A stretch of 64,000 bases of DNA. Origin: Streptomyces luteolifulvus. GTDB lineage: Bacteria; Actinomycetota; Actinomycetes; Streptomycetales; Streptomycetaceae. This document shows, piece by piece, positions 52,545 through 61,341 of the stretch (positions are counted from its first letter, which is position 1; every line of letters begins with the position of its first letter). The position numbers were made by a program, and so were the translations under genes. The notes beneath the pieces are model-generated. The model worked only from the letters and a program-made list of their open reading frames with translations. It was not told the origin of the DNA and did not search any database. The stretch lies in NCBI RefSeq assembly GCF_008806595.1, contig NZ_VZRB01000002.1, positions 434,001 through 498,000 on the forward strand, in the 5' to 3' direction.

Positions 52545-53657
52545 GTGTCCTCCTCCACCACCGCCCCCGGAACCAGCCCGATAGCAGACGCGGCCCCGTT
52601 GTCCCTGTGTGCGCGTGAGCCGCATGTTCCCGCGGACCGGCTGGTCGGCGAGATGGTGCCGCCGCCGCGGTTCGACTCGGTGCGCTTCAGCACGTACCTG
52701 CCGGACCCGAACCAGCCGAGCCAGACCGAGGCCGTCCGTGTCCTCGAAGGCTTCGCCGCGGGGCTCGGCGGGGCGCACGCGAGCGGCGCCGGCACCGTCC
52801 GGCGCGGGTTCCTCGGGTTCGGCAGGAGCAAGGCCCAAAAGGCCCCGGCCGGCCCTCGCGGTGTCTACCTCGACGGCGGCTACGGCGTCGGCAAGACGCA
52901 TCTGCTGGCCTCCCTGTGGCACGCCACCCCGGCCGAGCCCGCGCTCAAGGCGTTCGGCACCTTCGTCGAGCTCACCCATCTGGTCGGCGCCCTCGGCTTC
53001 CAGCAGACGGTGAAGACCCTCTCCGGCCACCGCCTCCTGTGCATCGACGAGTTCGAGCTGGACGACCCCGGCGACACCGTCCTCGTGTCCACGCTGCTCG
53101 GCAAGCTCGTCGAGGCCGGCGTCGCGCTCGCCGCCACCTCCAACACACTGCCGGGCAAGCTCGGCGAGGGCCGGTTCGCGGCCACCGACTTCCTGCGCGA
53201 GATCCAGGGCCTGTCCGCGCACTTCCGGGCGCTGCGCATCGACGGCGAGGACTACCGCCACCGCGGTCTGCCCGAGGCGCCGGCGCCGTACTCCGACGAG
53301 CAGGTGGCGAAGGCGGCGTACGCCACCGCGGGCGCCTCGCTCGACGACTTCCCGCATCTGCTGGAGCACCTCGCCAGGGTCCACCCCAGCCGGTACGGCG
53401 CCCTGACCGACGGCGTGCGGGCCGTCTGTCTCACCGACGTCCAGGCGGTGCCGGACCAGTCGACGGCGCTGAGGCTCGTCGTGCTCGCCGACCGGCTCTA
53501 CGACCGTGAGGTGCCGGTCCTCGCCTCGGGGCAGCCGTTCGACCGGCTGTTCAGCGAGGAGATGCTGAAGGGCGGCTACCGCAAGAAGTACTTCCGGGCC
53601 ATCTCCCGGCTCACCGCGCTGGCCCGGGACGCCAAGGACCTCGTCCCGAGCGACTAG
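52545..53657 (+). CDS. zapE: ZapE/AFG1-like ATPase
   Basis: A 370-residue P-loop ATPase. Walker A is GGYGVGKTH (111-119) and Walker B is LLCIDEFEL. TSNTLPGKLGEGRF and DFLREIQG are shared with ZapE, which acts on FtsZ rings in Gram-negatives; in Streptomyces its role is unclear. GTG at 52545 gives MSSSTTAPG and lies eight bases after TACAGT (52531-52536), so the message may be leaderless. An in-frame ATG at 52506 would overlap the divergent gene. Confidence 0.93.
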   Translation: MSSSTTAPGTSPIADAAPLSLCAREPHVPADRLVGEMVPPPRFDSVRFSTYLPDPNQPSQTEAVRVLEGFAAGLGGAHASGAGTVRRGFLGFGRSKAQKAPAGPRGVYLDGGYGVGKTHLLASLWHATPAEPALKAFGTFVELTHLVGALGFQQTVKTLSGHRLLCIDEFELDDPGDTVLVSTLLGKLVEAGVALAATSNTLPGKLGEGRFAATDFLREIQGLSAHFRALRIDGEDYRHRGLPEAPAPYSDEQVAKAAYATAGASLDDFPHLLEHLARVHPSRYGALTDGVRAVCLTDVQAVPDQSTALRLVVLADRLYDREVPVLASGQPFDRLFSEEMLKGGYRKKYFRAISRLTALARDAKDLVPSD

Positions 53658-53709
53658 TTCACGCCAGGCCACCCGCACTTTTCAGGCTCTCTTCGAGTCG
53701 AAACGCCTA

Positions 53710-53741
53710 GTTAACCCTGCAAACAACTTTGCAGGGTTAAC
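53710..53741. terminator. Perfect 14-bp hairpin downstream of zapE
   Basis: GTTAACCCTGCAAA (53710-53723) pairs perfectly with TTTGCAGGGTTAAC (53728-53741) around CAAC, about 50 bases past the zapE stop. It is unusually AT-rich for this genome and is followed by GTGTTTCTTG. It would terminate from either direction. Confidence 0.65.
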
Positions 53742-53747
53742 GTGTTT

Positions 53748-53780
53748 CTTGACCAGTCGTTGACCAACCGTTGGTCCGCG
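53748..53780 (+). promoter_or_regulatory. Three 11-bp direct repeats resembling PHO-box/AfsR-type units
   Basis: CTTGACCAGTC, GTTGACCAACC and GTTGGTCCGCG follow each other exactly at 11-bp spacing, each starting with a GTTGACC-like heptamer and a four-base spacer. Streptomyces PHO boxes use GTTCACC-type heptamers at the same spacing, and SARP boxes have similar geometry. The repeats end 31 bases before the ATG at 53812. Confidence 0.6.
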
Positions 53781-53811
53781 CAAGAGATGCCAACTGCCGG
53801 GAGGGGGGCGC

Positions 53812-54204
53812 ATGTTCCGAGGTAAGACGGCTCGGACCGCACTGGCGCTCCTCGCCGCCGCCCTGCTCGCGCTCACATTCTTCGCACCCACCGCGTCCTT
53901 CGCATCCGCGCACACGGTCCGTCAGGTCGAGGCCAAGACGCCGCCCGGAATCAAACCCTCCGGCACAGCGCTGCCCGACGAAGCCGTCACCTTCCGGCAC
54001 TGCGGCCACTCCGGGGACCCGACCGGCCCCCTGCGCTCCCGCGACCGGCACCGCGCCGTCGACTCGGCTCCTGAGGACCCCGAGCGACCACCGCTCGTCC
54101 TGGACCCGGCGGCCCCCACCGAACCGCCGGCACACCGGGACCCTCGTACCTCGAGACTCCCGACGGCCCACTCGGCGGCCGCACTTCAGGTCTTCCGCTG
54201 CTGA
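53812..54204 (+). CDS. Small secreted protein of unknown function
   Basis: A 130-residue exported protein. Residues 1-33 form a signal peptide (ALALLAAALLALTFFAPTASFA). The mature part is Pro/Arg-rich and without recognisable motifs, with two cysteines (in FRHCGH and at the C-terminus, QVFRC). GGGAGGGGGGCGC precedes the ATG. It lies directly behind the 11-bp repeats and upstream of carbonic anhydrase. Confidence 0.65.
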   Translation: MFRGKTARTALALLAAALLALTFFAPTASFASAHTVRQVEAKTPPGIKPSGTALPDEAVTFRHCGHSGDPTGPLRSRDRHRAVDSAPEDPERPPLVLDPAAPTEPPAHRDPRTSRLPTAHSAAALQVFRC

Positions 54205-54277
54205 CAGCGGGGCGGTCCCCCACTCTGCCTTGTCAGCCCGACGCGCCGTCAGGTGCGCCAGGAGGAGTCACCACGCC

Positions 54278-54856
54278 ATGCAGCCCCTCATCGACAACGC
54301 CCGCACCTTCGGACAGCGCCCTGAGGAGTTCGCCAGGCTGGCCGAAGGCCAGTCCCCGCAGGTCCTGTTCATCACCTGCTCCGACTCCCGGGTCGTACCG
54401 GCCCTGATCACGGGCGCCCGCCCCGGCGAGCTCTTCGAGCTGCGCACCGCGGGCAACATCGTCCCGCCGTACGCCTCCGAGCACCCCACCGGCGAGGCGG
54501 CCACCATCGAGTACGCCGTGGAGGTGCTGGGCGTCCGCGACATCGTCGTGTGCGGACACTCGCACTGCGGCGCCGTCGGTGCCCTGGTGCGCGGCGACGA
54601 CCTGACCGCCGTACCCGCCGTACGGGACTGGCTCGCGCAGGCCGCGCCGCGCCCCGCGGGGGCGGCCGAGGACCCGGCCGTCGCCGAGGGTGTGCAGGGG
54701 CATGTCCTGGCGCAGGTGCTCCGACTGCGCTCCTACCCGTTCATCGGCGAGAAGCTGACGGAGGGCCGGCTGACCCTGCACGCCTGGTACTACGAGGTGC
54801 ACACCGGGTCCGTGCTGACCCATGACGTGTCCACCGACACCTTCCGCGCACTGTGA
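54278..54856 (+). CDS. Beta-class carbonic anhydrase
   Basis: A 192-residue beta-carbonic anhydrase interconverting CO2 and bicarbonate. The zinc and active-site residues are C34 and D36 in TCSDSRVV, and H94 and C97 in CGHSHCGAV. GGAGGAG precedes the ATG. The SulP gene overlaps the stop (54853-54856), so the two are coupled. Confidence 0.95.
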   Translation: MQPLIDNARTFGQRPEEFARLAEGQSPQVLFITCSDSRVVPALITGARPGELFELRTAGNIVPPYASEHPTGEAATIEYAVEVLGVRDIVVCGHSHCGAVGALVRGDDLTAVPAVRDWLAQAAPRPAGAAEDPAVAEGVQGHVLAQVLRLRSYPFIGEKLTEGRLTLHAWYYEVHTGSVLTHDVSTDTFRAL

Positions 54857-56337
54857 GGGCCGCCGTGGACAACCGCACCGCCCTGACCGGGTTCCCTCAT
54901 CTGAGGCAGGACTTCGCCGCTTCCCTCGTCGTCTTCCTGGTCGCGCTGCCGTTGTGCCTCGGCGTGGCCGTCGCCTCCGGGGTGCCGGCCGAACTCGGCC
55001 TGGTCACCGGCATCGTGGGCGGCATCGTCACCGGGCTGATGCGCGGCAGCAGCCTCCAGGTGTCGGGGCCCGCGGCCGGGCTCACCGTGCTCGTCTTCGA
55101 GGCCGTACGGGAGTACGGGCTGCCCGTGCTCGGGGTGATCGTGCTCACCACGGGCGTGCTGCAGATCCTCATGGGCGTGCTCGGGCTGGGGCGCTGGTTC
55201 CGGGCCATCTCGGTCTCGGTCGTCGAGGGCATGCTGGCCGGTATCGGGCTGGTGCTCATCGCCGGACAGCTCTACGCGATGGCCGACGCCGAGGCTCCCG
55301 CCTCCGGACCGGCCAAGCTGGCCGGGCTGCCGGCCACGCTCGCGGAGTCCGCCGGGGCCACCGCATCGCTCGCCTCACTGGCGCTGGGCGTCGGCACCAT
55401 CGCCGTCCTGGTGCTGTGGAAGCGCATGCCGAAGCGGCTGCGCGCGGTGCCCGGACCGCTCGCCGCCGTCGGCCTCGCCACGCTCGTCGCCCTGGTGTTC
55501 TCCCTGCCGGTCGCCACCGTCGAGGTGCAGGGGCTGCTGGGGTCGGTCCAGCCGCCGTCCCCGAGCGCGTTCGGCGGGCTCGCGGACCTCGGCCTGCTCG
55601 CCACGATCGTCGCGTTCACGCTGATCGCGTCCGCCGAGTCGCTGTTCAGCGCGGCCGCGGTGGACCGGCTGCACGACGGCCCGCGCACCGCGTACGACAA
55701 GGAGCTGGTGGCGCAGGGCACGGGCAACGCCGTGTGCGGTGTGCTCGGCGCGCTGCCGATGACCGCGGTGATCGTGCGCAGCGCGGCGAACGTCCAGGCG
55801 GGCGCGCGAACGAAGGCGTCCCGGGTGCTGCACGGCGTCTGGCTGCTGCTGTTCGCGGCCCTGCTGCCGGGCGTGCTGGGCCACATCCCGCTCCCGGCCC
55901 TGGCCGGCATCCTGGTCCACTCCGGCGCCAAGCTCATCCCGCTGCGGGGGATCGTGTCGCTGTGGCGGGAGCACCGCGGTGAGGCGCTGATCCTTGTGGT
56001 GACGGCCGTGTCGATCGTGGCGGTCAGCATGTTCGAGGGCGTGCTCATCGGCCTCGCGCTGGCCGTGGCGAAGACCGCCTGGGAGGCCTCGCACATCAGG
56101 CTGGAGGTCATCGACAAGGGCGCCGGTCCCGTCCAGGCGTATCTGTCGGGCAATGCCACGTTCCTGCGGCTGCCGAAGATCCTCGACAGCCTGGAGGCGC
56201 TGCCCCAGGACCGGCCCGTCGAGCTGGACCTGTCCGGGCTGCACCACCTCGACCACGCCTGCCGTACGGCACTGGAGAGCTGGGCGGAGCGGCACAGCTC
56301 CGCCGGCACGGAACCGGTGCGGGTGACGGCGCCGTAA
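54853..56337 (+). CDS. SulP family anion transporter
   Basis: A 494-residue SulP protein with 10-12 helices, the SulP signature region LQVSGPAAGLTVLVFEAV and AESLFSAAAVDRLHDGPRTAYDKELVAQG, and a short STAS-like C-terminal domain (about 415-494, VELDLSGLHHLDHACRTAL). SulP members carry sulfate or bicarbonate. Next to carbonic anhydrase, bicarbonate is the likely substrate. The GTG start is within the carbonic-anhydrase stop. Confidence 0.93.
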   Translation: MRAAVDNRTALTGFPHLRQDFAASLVVFLVALPLCLGVAVASGVPAELGLVTGIVGGIVTGLMRGSSLQVSGPAAGLTVLVFEAVREYGLPVLGVIVLTTGVLQILMGVLGLGRWFRAISVSVVEGMLAGIGLVLIAGQLYAMADAEAPASGPAKLAGLPATLAESAGATASLASLALGVGTIAVLVLWKRMPKRLRAVPGPLAAVGLATLVALVFSLPVATVEVQGLLGSVQPPSPSAFGGLADLGLLATIVAFTLIASAESLFSAAAVDRLHDGPRTAYDKELVAQGTGNAVCGVLGALPMTAVIVRSAANVQAGARTKASRVLHGVWLLLFAALLPGVLGHIPLPALAGILVHSGAKLIPLRGIVSLWREHRGEALILVVTAVSIVAVSMFEGVLIGLALAVAKTAWEASHIRLEVIDKGAGPVQAYLSGNATFLRLPKILDSLEALPQDRPVELDLSGLHHLDHACRTALESWAERHSSAGTEPVRVTAP

Positions 56338-56438
56338 AGCCGCGGTGGCCGGTCACGGGTTCGTCATGGCCCGGGACCGGCTACCGGGCATATCGTTACA
56401 GGAGCAGACATACGTGGCCTCTCGAAGAGGGGGTCGTC

Positions 56439-57215
56439 ATGCTCCCGGAGCTGTTGACCGCGGCCGTGGCGGCCGTTTCCGTCGGACTGGTCTACGTCGC
56501 CGCGGCGGCGCGGGTCGTGAAGCAGTACGAGCGCGGGGTGGTGTTCCGGCTCGGGCGGCTCGCGGGTGAGGCCCGTACGCCCGGGTTCACGATGATCATT
56601 CCGATGGTGGACCGGCTGCACAAGGTGAACCTGCAGATCGTCACGCTGCCGGTGCCGGCCCAGGAGGGCATCACCCGGGACAACGTCACCGTGCGGGTGG
56701 ACGCCGTCGTCTACTTCCGGGTGGTCGACGCGGCGAACGCGCTCATCAAGGTCGAGGACTACAAGTTCGCGGTCTCGCAGATGGCGCAGACCTCGCTGCG
56801 TTCGATCATCGGCAAGAGCGAGCTGGACGATCTTCTCTCCAACCGCGAGAAGCTCAACGAGGGCCTGGAACTGATGATCGACAGCCCGGCCGTCGGCTGG
56901 GGCGTACAGGTCGACCGGGTCGAGATCAAGGACGTGTCGCTGCCGGAGAGCATGAAGCGCTCCATGGCCCGGCAGGCGGAGGCGGACCGCGAGCGGCGGG
57001 CCCGGGTCATCAACGCGGACGCCGAGCTCCAGGCGTCCAAGAAGCTCGCCGAGGCCGCGAAGCAGATGTCCGAACAGCCCGCGGCGCTTCAGCTGAGGCT
57101 GCTCCAGACGGTCGTGGCGGTCGCCGCCGAGAAGAACTCGACGCTCGTACTGCCGTTCCCCGTGGAGCTGCTGCGGTTCCTGGAGAGGGCACAGGAACAT
57201 CCGCCCGAGCGGTGA
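56439..57215 (+). CDS. SPFH/slipin-family membrane protein
   Basis: A 258-residue stomatin/prohibitin-like protein. One N-terminal helix (5-23), the SPFH domain (about 25-190, QYERGVVFRLGRLAGEARTPGFTMIIPMVDRLHKV), then a coiled coil. The family builds membrane-edge scaffolds. It lies 100 bases after SulP on the same strand and may be cotranscribed. No NfeD partner is present. Confidence 0.9.
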   Translation: MLPELLTAAVAAVSVGLVYVAAAARVVKQYERGVVFRLGRLAGEARTPGFTMIIPMVDRLHKVNLQIVTLPVPAQEGITRDNVTVRVDAVVYFRVVDAANALIKVEDYKFAVSQMAQTSLRSIIGKSELDDLLSNREKLNEGLELMIDSPAVGWGVQVDRVEIKDVSLPESMKRSMARQAEADRERRARVINADAELQASKKLAEAAKQMSEQPAALQLRLLQTVVAVAAEKNSTLVLPFPVELLRFLERAQEHPPER

Positions 57216-57305
57216 CACCTGCTACGCATGTGGTTCCCGAGGCGTACAGCGGGTGATAGACACGGCGGGGTCACGGTTCCTGTCCGCCAGCAGGAAGGCT
57301 GCCCC

Positions 57306-58730
57306 ATGTCCGCCATGCCCGTAAACGGCCGCTCGACCCGGCGTCAGATGCTCGCCCGCACCGGCGCCCTGGGCGTGTCGATCGCCTTCGCCGGGAGCCT
57401 GTCCGAACTCTTCGCCGGCACCGCCGCCGCGCAGACCCTCGGCCGCAGGGGATACGGCCCGCTCGTCCCCGACCCGAACGGGCTGCTCGATCTGCCGGAA
57501 GGTTTCCGCTACCAGGTCCTCTCCCGCGAGGGCGACCGGCTGCGCTCCGGCGAGGGCCGGGTCCCCTCCCACCACGACGGCATGGCCGCCTTCGCGGCGC
57601 GTTCCGGCGGCCCCCGCGGCCGCGTCCACCTCGTCCGCAACCACGAGAACCGCGTCGACGCCGCGATCCCCGTGCCTGCGGTCGAGGGCCTCACCTACGA
57701 CCCGGCGGGCAAGGGCGGTTGTACGGTGCTGACCCTGGACGGCCGCAACACTGTGCTGTCGGAGCGGGTCGCGCTCGCCGGTACGGCCGTCAACTGCGCG
57801 GGCGGGCCCACGCCTTGGGGCACCTGGCTGTCCTGCGAGGAGACCGAGGACAAGGCGGGCACGAACGGTCATACCAAGGACCACGGGTTCGTCTTCGAGG
57901 TGGATCCGGCCAACCCGCGTCGCACCGGCGCCGTACCGCTGACCGCGATGGGCCGCTTCCAGCACGAGGCGGTCGCCGTCGACCCGAGGCGCGGCATCGT
58001 CTACGAGACGGAGGACGCGTTCCTCAAGCCCTTCGGCCTCTTCTACCGCTTCCTGCCGGACAGGCCGCTGGGCGGCACCGGTTCCCTGCGCGCGGGCGGC
58101 CGGCTCCAGGCCATGCGGGTGCCCGGGGTGCCCGACCTGTCCTCGGTCCAGGAGACGGGTGCCCGTTTCGACGGCATCGAGTGGGTGGACGTACCGGATC
58201 CGCTGGCGAGCGGAACGCCGGTCCGGCTCCAGGACTTCGGCCGGAGGGGCATCACCCACGCGCAGAAGCTGGAGGGCTGCTACTGGGGCGGGCGGAGCGT
58301 GTACTTCGTGTCGTCGTTCGCCCACAGCGCGGACGGCTCGGCGGCGGACCACTACGGGCAGGTCTGGCGGTACGACCCCGCCGCGCGCCGGCTGACCCTG
58401 GTGGTCGTCTTCGGCCCGGACACGGATCTCCAGCTGCCCGGCGAGTCCCCGGACAACATCTGCCTGGCGCCCAGCGGCGGCCTGATGGTCTGCGAGGACG
58501 GCAGCGGCGCCCAGCACGTCTTCGGCGTCACCCGGCGCGGCGAGGTGTACGCGCTGGCCCGCAACCGGCAGGCCATCACATCGACCGCCACCGAGGCGGG
58601 CGGGACACCGGAGGAACCCGAGTGGGGCGAGTTCGCGGGCGTCACCTTCTCCCCCGACGGCCGGACGATGTATGTCAACTGCTACACCCCCGGGACGACG
58701 TTCGCGGTGACGGGGCCCTGGCGCGGGTAG
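57306..58730 (+). CDS. PhoX-like (DUF839) Tat-exported protein
   Basis: A 474-residue protein with a Tat signal (STRRQMLARTGALG at 10-23), then the PhoX/DUF839 beta-propeller (GMAAFAARSGGPRGRVHLVRNHENR; WGTWLSCEETEDKAG; FVFEVDPANPRRTGAVPLTAMGRFQHEAVAVDP; YETEDAF). PhoX family members are calcium/iron-dependent alkaline phosphatases. The metal-site acids EETE and YETED are retained. Phosphatase activity is plausible; some DUF839 members have other roles. Confidence 0.88.
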   Translation: MSAMPVNGRSTRRQMLARTGALGVSIAFAGSLSELFAGTAAAQTLGRRGYGPLVPDPNGLLDLPEGFRYQVLSREGDRLRSGEGRVPSHHDGMAAFAARSGGPRGRVHLVRNHENRVDAAIPVPAVEGLTYDPAGKGGCTVLTLDGRNTVLSERVALAGTAVNCAGGPTPWGTWLSCEETEDKAGTNGHTKDHGFVFEVDPANPRRTGAVPLTAMGRFQHEAVAVDPRRGIVYETEDAFLKPFGLFYRFLPDRPLGGTGSLRAGGRLQAMRVPGVPDLSSVQETGARFDGIEWVDVPDPLASGTPVRLQDFGRRGITHAQKLEGCYWGGRSVYFVSSFAHSADGSAADHYGQVWRYDPAARRLTLVVVFGPDTDLQLPGESPDNICLAPSGGLMVCEDGSGAQHVFGVTRRGEVYALARNRQAITSTATEAGGTPEEPEWGEFAGVTFSPDGRTMYVNCYTPGTTFAVTGPWRG

Positions 58731-58775
58731 CCGTCTCCGATCACTGAAGTGGGCACGGCCGGGTACTCGGCCCGT

Positions 58776-60317
58776 ATGACCGAGAACGCGCACGTCAGCG
58801 GCTCGTACTGGCTCGATACGGCACCCGGCGAGCCCCGCCCCGCACTGGACGAGGACCTCACCGTCGACGTGGCCGTGATCGGTGCCGGGATCGCCGGGCT
58901 CAGCACGGCGCGGGAGCTGGCGCGGGCCGGGAAGGGCGTCGCGGTGCTGGAGGCCGGCCGGGTCGCGGCCGGCGTCACCGGCCACACCACGGCGAAGCTC
59001 ACCGCACTGCACACGCTGGTCTACGACAAGCTGCGGCGCACCCGCGGCCCGGACGGCGCGCAGCTGTACGCCCGCTCCCAGAGCGAGGCGGTCGAGCACG
59101 CCGCCGCCCTCGTGGACGAGCTGGGCATCGACTGCGAGTGGGAGCGCAGGAGCGCGTACACCTACGTCTGCGACGCGGGCCGGGTGGCCGAGATCAAGGC
59201 CGAGGCGGACGCCGCCCGCGCGGCCGGGCTGCCGGCCTCGTTCACGACGGACACCGGGCTGCCGTTCCCCGTTGCGGGCGCCGTCCGGGTCACCGGGCAG
59301 GCGCAGTTCCACCCGCGCAAGTACCTGCTGGCCCTCACCGACGACCTGGTCGCCCACGGCGGGCGCGTGTACGAGCACACCACCGTCCATGGCCTGGACG
59401 AGAGCAAGCCGTGCCGGCTGTCGACCGGGACGGGGGCGACGGTGACCGCGCGGGACGTGGTCGTCGCCACGCACTACCCCATCTTCGACCGTGCGCTTCT
59501 GTTCACCCGCCTCTCCCCCCGCCGCGAGCTGGTCGTCGCCGGACCTCTCGATGCCGCCCGGGACCCGGACGGCATGTACATCACGCCGGACGAGGGCACG
59601 CGCTCGGTCCGTACGGCGCCGTACGGCAAGGACGGCGAAGGCGGCGAGGCGGGCGGGCAGCGGTTGCTCATCGTCACCGGGGAGCACTTCACCCCGGGCA
59701 CGGGCGACACCCGGGCCCGCTTCGACCATCTCTCCGCCTGGGCCGGCGAGCACTTCCCGGGCGTCGATCTCACCCACGCGTGGGCCACCCAGGACAACGA
59801 CCCGACCGACACCGTGCCGCTTGTCGGCCCACTGCACGCCGGGGCGCGGCATGTCTTCGTCGCCACCGGCTTCGGCGGCTGGGGGCTGAGCGGCGGCATC
59901 ATGGCGGGCCGGCTCCTCACGGCACTGATCACCGGCGGGACGTGCGCGTGGAGCGAACTGTACGACCCGCGCCGGCTGCGCACGGCGGTGCGCGAGGCCC
60001 CCTCGTTCCTCAAGAACCAGGCCGAGGTCGCCCTGCACTTCGTCGGCGACCGGCTGCGGCCCGCGCCCCCGGTGGACGCCCTGCCGCCCGGCGAGGGCGC
60101 GGTGGTCCGCGTCGACGGCCACCGCCTCGCGGTGTACCGGGACGACGACGGCGCCCTGCACGCCGTCTCCCCGCGCTGCACCCACCTCGGCTGTCTGGTC
60201 GCGTTCAACTCCGCGGAACGTGCCTGGGAGTGCCCGTGCCACGGCTCCCGCTTCGACACGGACGGCAAGGTCGTCCAGGGACCGGCGACGCGGCCGCTGG
60301 AGCGGCGGGACATCTGA
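58776..60317 (+). CDS. FAD-dependent oxidoreductase with C-terminal Rieske domain
   Basis: A 513-residue fusion. An N-terminal DAO-type FAD domain (VIGAGIAGLSTARELARAGKGVAVLEAGR) spans to ~390. A Rieske [2Fe-2S] domain follows at ~420-513 with CTHLGC and CPCHGSRFD as the cluster ligands. It probably oxidises an amine or a related substrate and uses the cluster for electrons. ATG at 58776 (MTENAHVS) gives the expected start. Nothing nearby indicates the substrate. Confidence 0.92.
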   Translation: MTENAHVSGSYWLDTAPGEPRPALDEDLTVDVAVIGAGIAGLSTARELARAGKGVAVLEAGRVAAGVTGHTTAKLTALHTLVYDKLRRTRGPDGAQLYARSQSEAVEHAAALVDELGIDCEWERRSAYTYVCDAGRVAEIKAEADAARAAGLPASFTTDTGLPFPVAGAVRVTGQAQFHPRKYLLALTDDLVAHGGRVYEHTTVHGLDESKPCRLSTGTGATVTARDVVVATHYPIFDRALLFTRLSPRRELVVAGPLDAARDPDGMYITPDEGTRSVRTAPYGKDGEGGEAGGQRLLIVTGEHFTPGTGDTRARFDHLSAWAGEHFPGVDLTHAWATQDNDPTDTVPLVGPLHAGARHVFVATGFGGWGLSGGIMAGRLLTALITGGTCAWSELYDPRRLRTAVREAPSFLKNQAEVALHFVGDRLRPAPPVDALPPGEGAVVRVDGHRLAVYRDDDGALHAVSPRCTHLGCLVAFNSAERAWECPCHGSRFDTDGKVVQGPATRPLERRDI

Positions 60318-60387
60318 GCGGGTGATCCTCCGGTCCGCTCCAGCCATGCCCGCCCGCATATGAGACACATCGTCATACATTCACTCG

Positions 60388-61242
60388 GTGATCTCTCGCG
60401 TACGCTGTGTCACCGCTGTCTGCGCCATGAGCGCCACTCTCGCCGGGCTCGCCGCACTCGCCGCCTGCGGCACCGCCCGGACTCCCCACCCCGCCCGGCC
60501 GGCCCCCTCGGCGCCGTCCCCGGTCGTCTCCCGGCCTCCGACCCTCGCCCCTGGCCCCGCCGGTCTGACGCCCGTCTTCAAGAACGGCACCCGCACACCC
60601 GACAAGACCGTCGCGCTCACCTTCGACGCCGACATGACCGCCGACCAGGGGCCGCGTGCGGCGGCGGGAGAGCACTTCGACAATCCCCGGCTCATCGCCA
60701 CCCTGCGGGCGATGCGCGTGCCTGCCACGGTGTTCATGACCGGGCGATGGGCCGAGCAGTACCCGGTCCAGGCACGGTCCATCGGGCGGGACCCGCTCTT
60801 CGAGGTCGCCAACCACTCCTACAGCCACTACGCCTTCACCGGCGACTGCTACGGGCTGCCGACCGTGCCGCAGGAGCGGATGCGGGCGGAGGTGGAGCGG
60901 GCGTATGCCGCGTTCCGCGAGGCGGGGGTGCGGGGGGTGATGCCGTACTTCCGCTTTCCCGGTGGGTGCTACGACCGGCGGGCCCTCAAGGCGCTGGCCT
61001 CCACCGGTGTCACTGCCGTGCAGTGGGACGTGGTGAGCGGGGACGCGTTCGCGACGGACGCGGGGGCCGTGGCACGGCAGGTGCTGGACGGGGTGCGGGC
61101 GGGGTCGGTCGTCGTCATGCATTGCACGCGGAGCGCGGCGCCGGTGAGTGAACGGGCTGTGCGGATGATCGTGCCCGAGCTGCGGGAGAGGGGGTTCCGG
61201 TTCGTGAAGGTGTCCGAGTTGATCGGAGGGAGTGCGTTGTGA
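60388..61242 (+). CDS. Polysaccharide deacetylase lipoprotein
   Basis: A 284-residue exported NodB-domain protein. Lipobox LAALAACG follows a short signal peptide. The NodB motifs include LTFDADMTADQG (catalytic Asp pair), NHSYSHY (metal HxxxH) and YFRFPGGCYD. It likely deacetylates peptidoglycan or another amino sugar polymer. The GTG at 60388 lies six bases after TACATT (60376-60381), so the mRNA may be leaderless; the ATG at 60427 is an alternative. Confidence 0.9.
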   Translation: MISRVRCVTAVCAMSATLAGLAALAACGTARTPHPARPAPSAPSPVVSRPPTLAPGPAGLTPVFKNGTRTPDKTVALTFDADMTADQGPRAAAGEHFDNPRLIATLRAMRVPATVFMTGRWAEQYPVQARSIGRDPLFEVANHSYSHYAFTGDCYGLPTVPQERMRAEVERAYAAFREAGVRGVMPYFRFPGGCYDRRALKALASTGVTAVQWDVVSGDAFATDAGAVARQVLDGVRAGSVVVMHCTRSAAPVSERAVRMIVPELRERGFRFVKVSELIGGSAL

Positions 61243-61341
61243 TGCGGAGGTGCGGGTCGCCTGCGGCTGGCCGCGCTCCCGCGACGAAGCCGCACATTGC
61301 TGCACATTGCTGCAGCCCCGCGCCCTTTAGGGTTGGTCGTT

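Noticed and set aside
53682..53915. Minus-strand ORF of 77 codons across the hairpin and repeat array
   Set aside because: No ribosome site or recognisable domain. It overlaps the signal peptide of the secreted protein gene in antisense.
57222..60380. Very long minus-strand open frame of about 1,050 codons
   Set aside because: It is antisense to the PhoX-like and Rieske genes, which have clear motifs. Long antisense frames are expected at this GC content.
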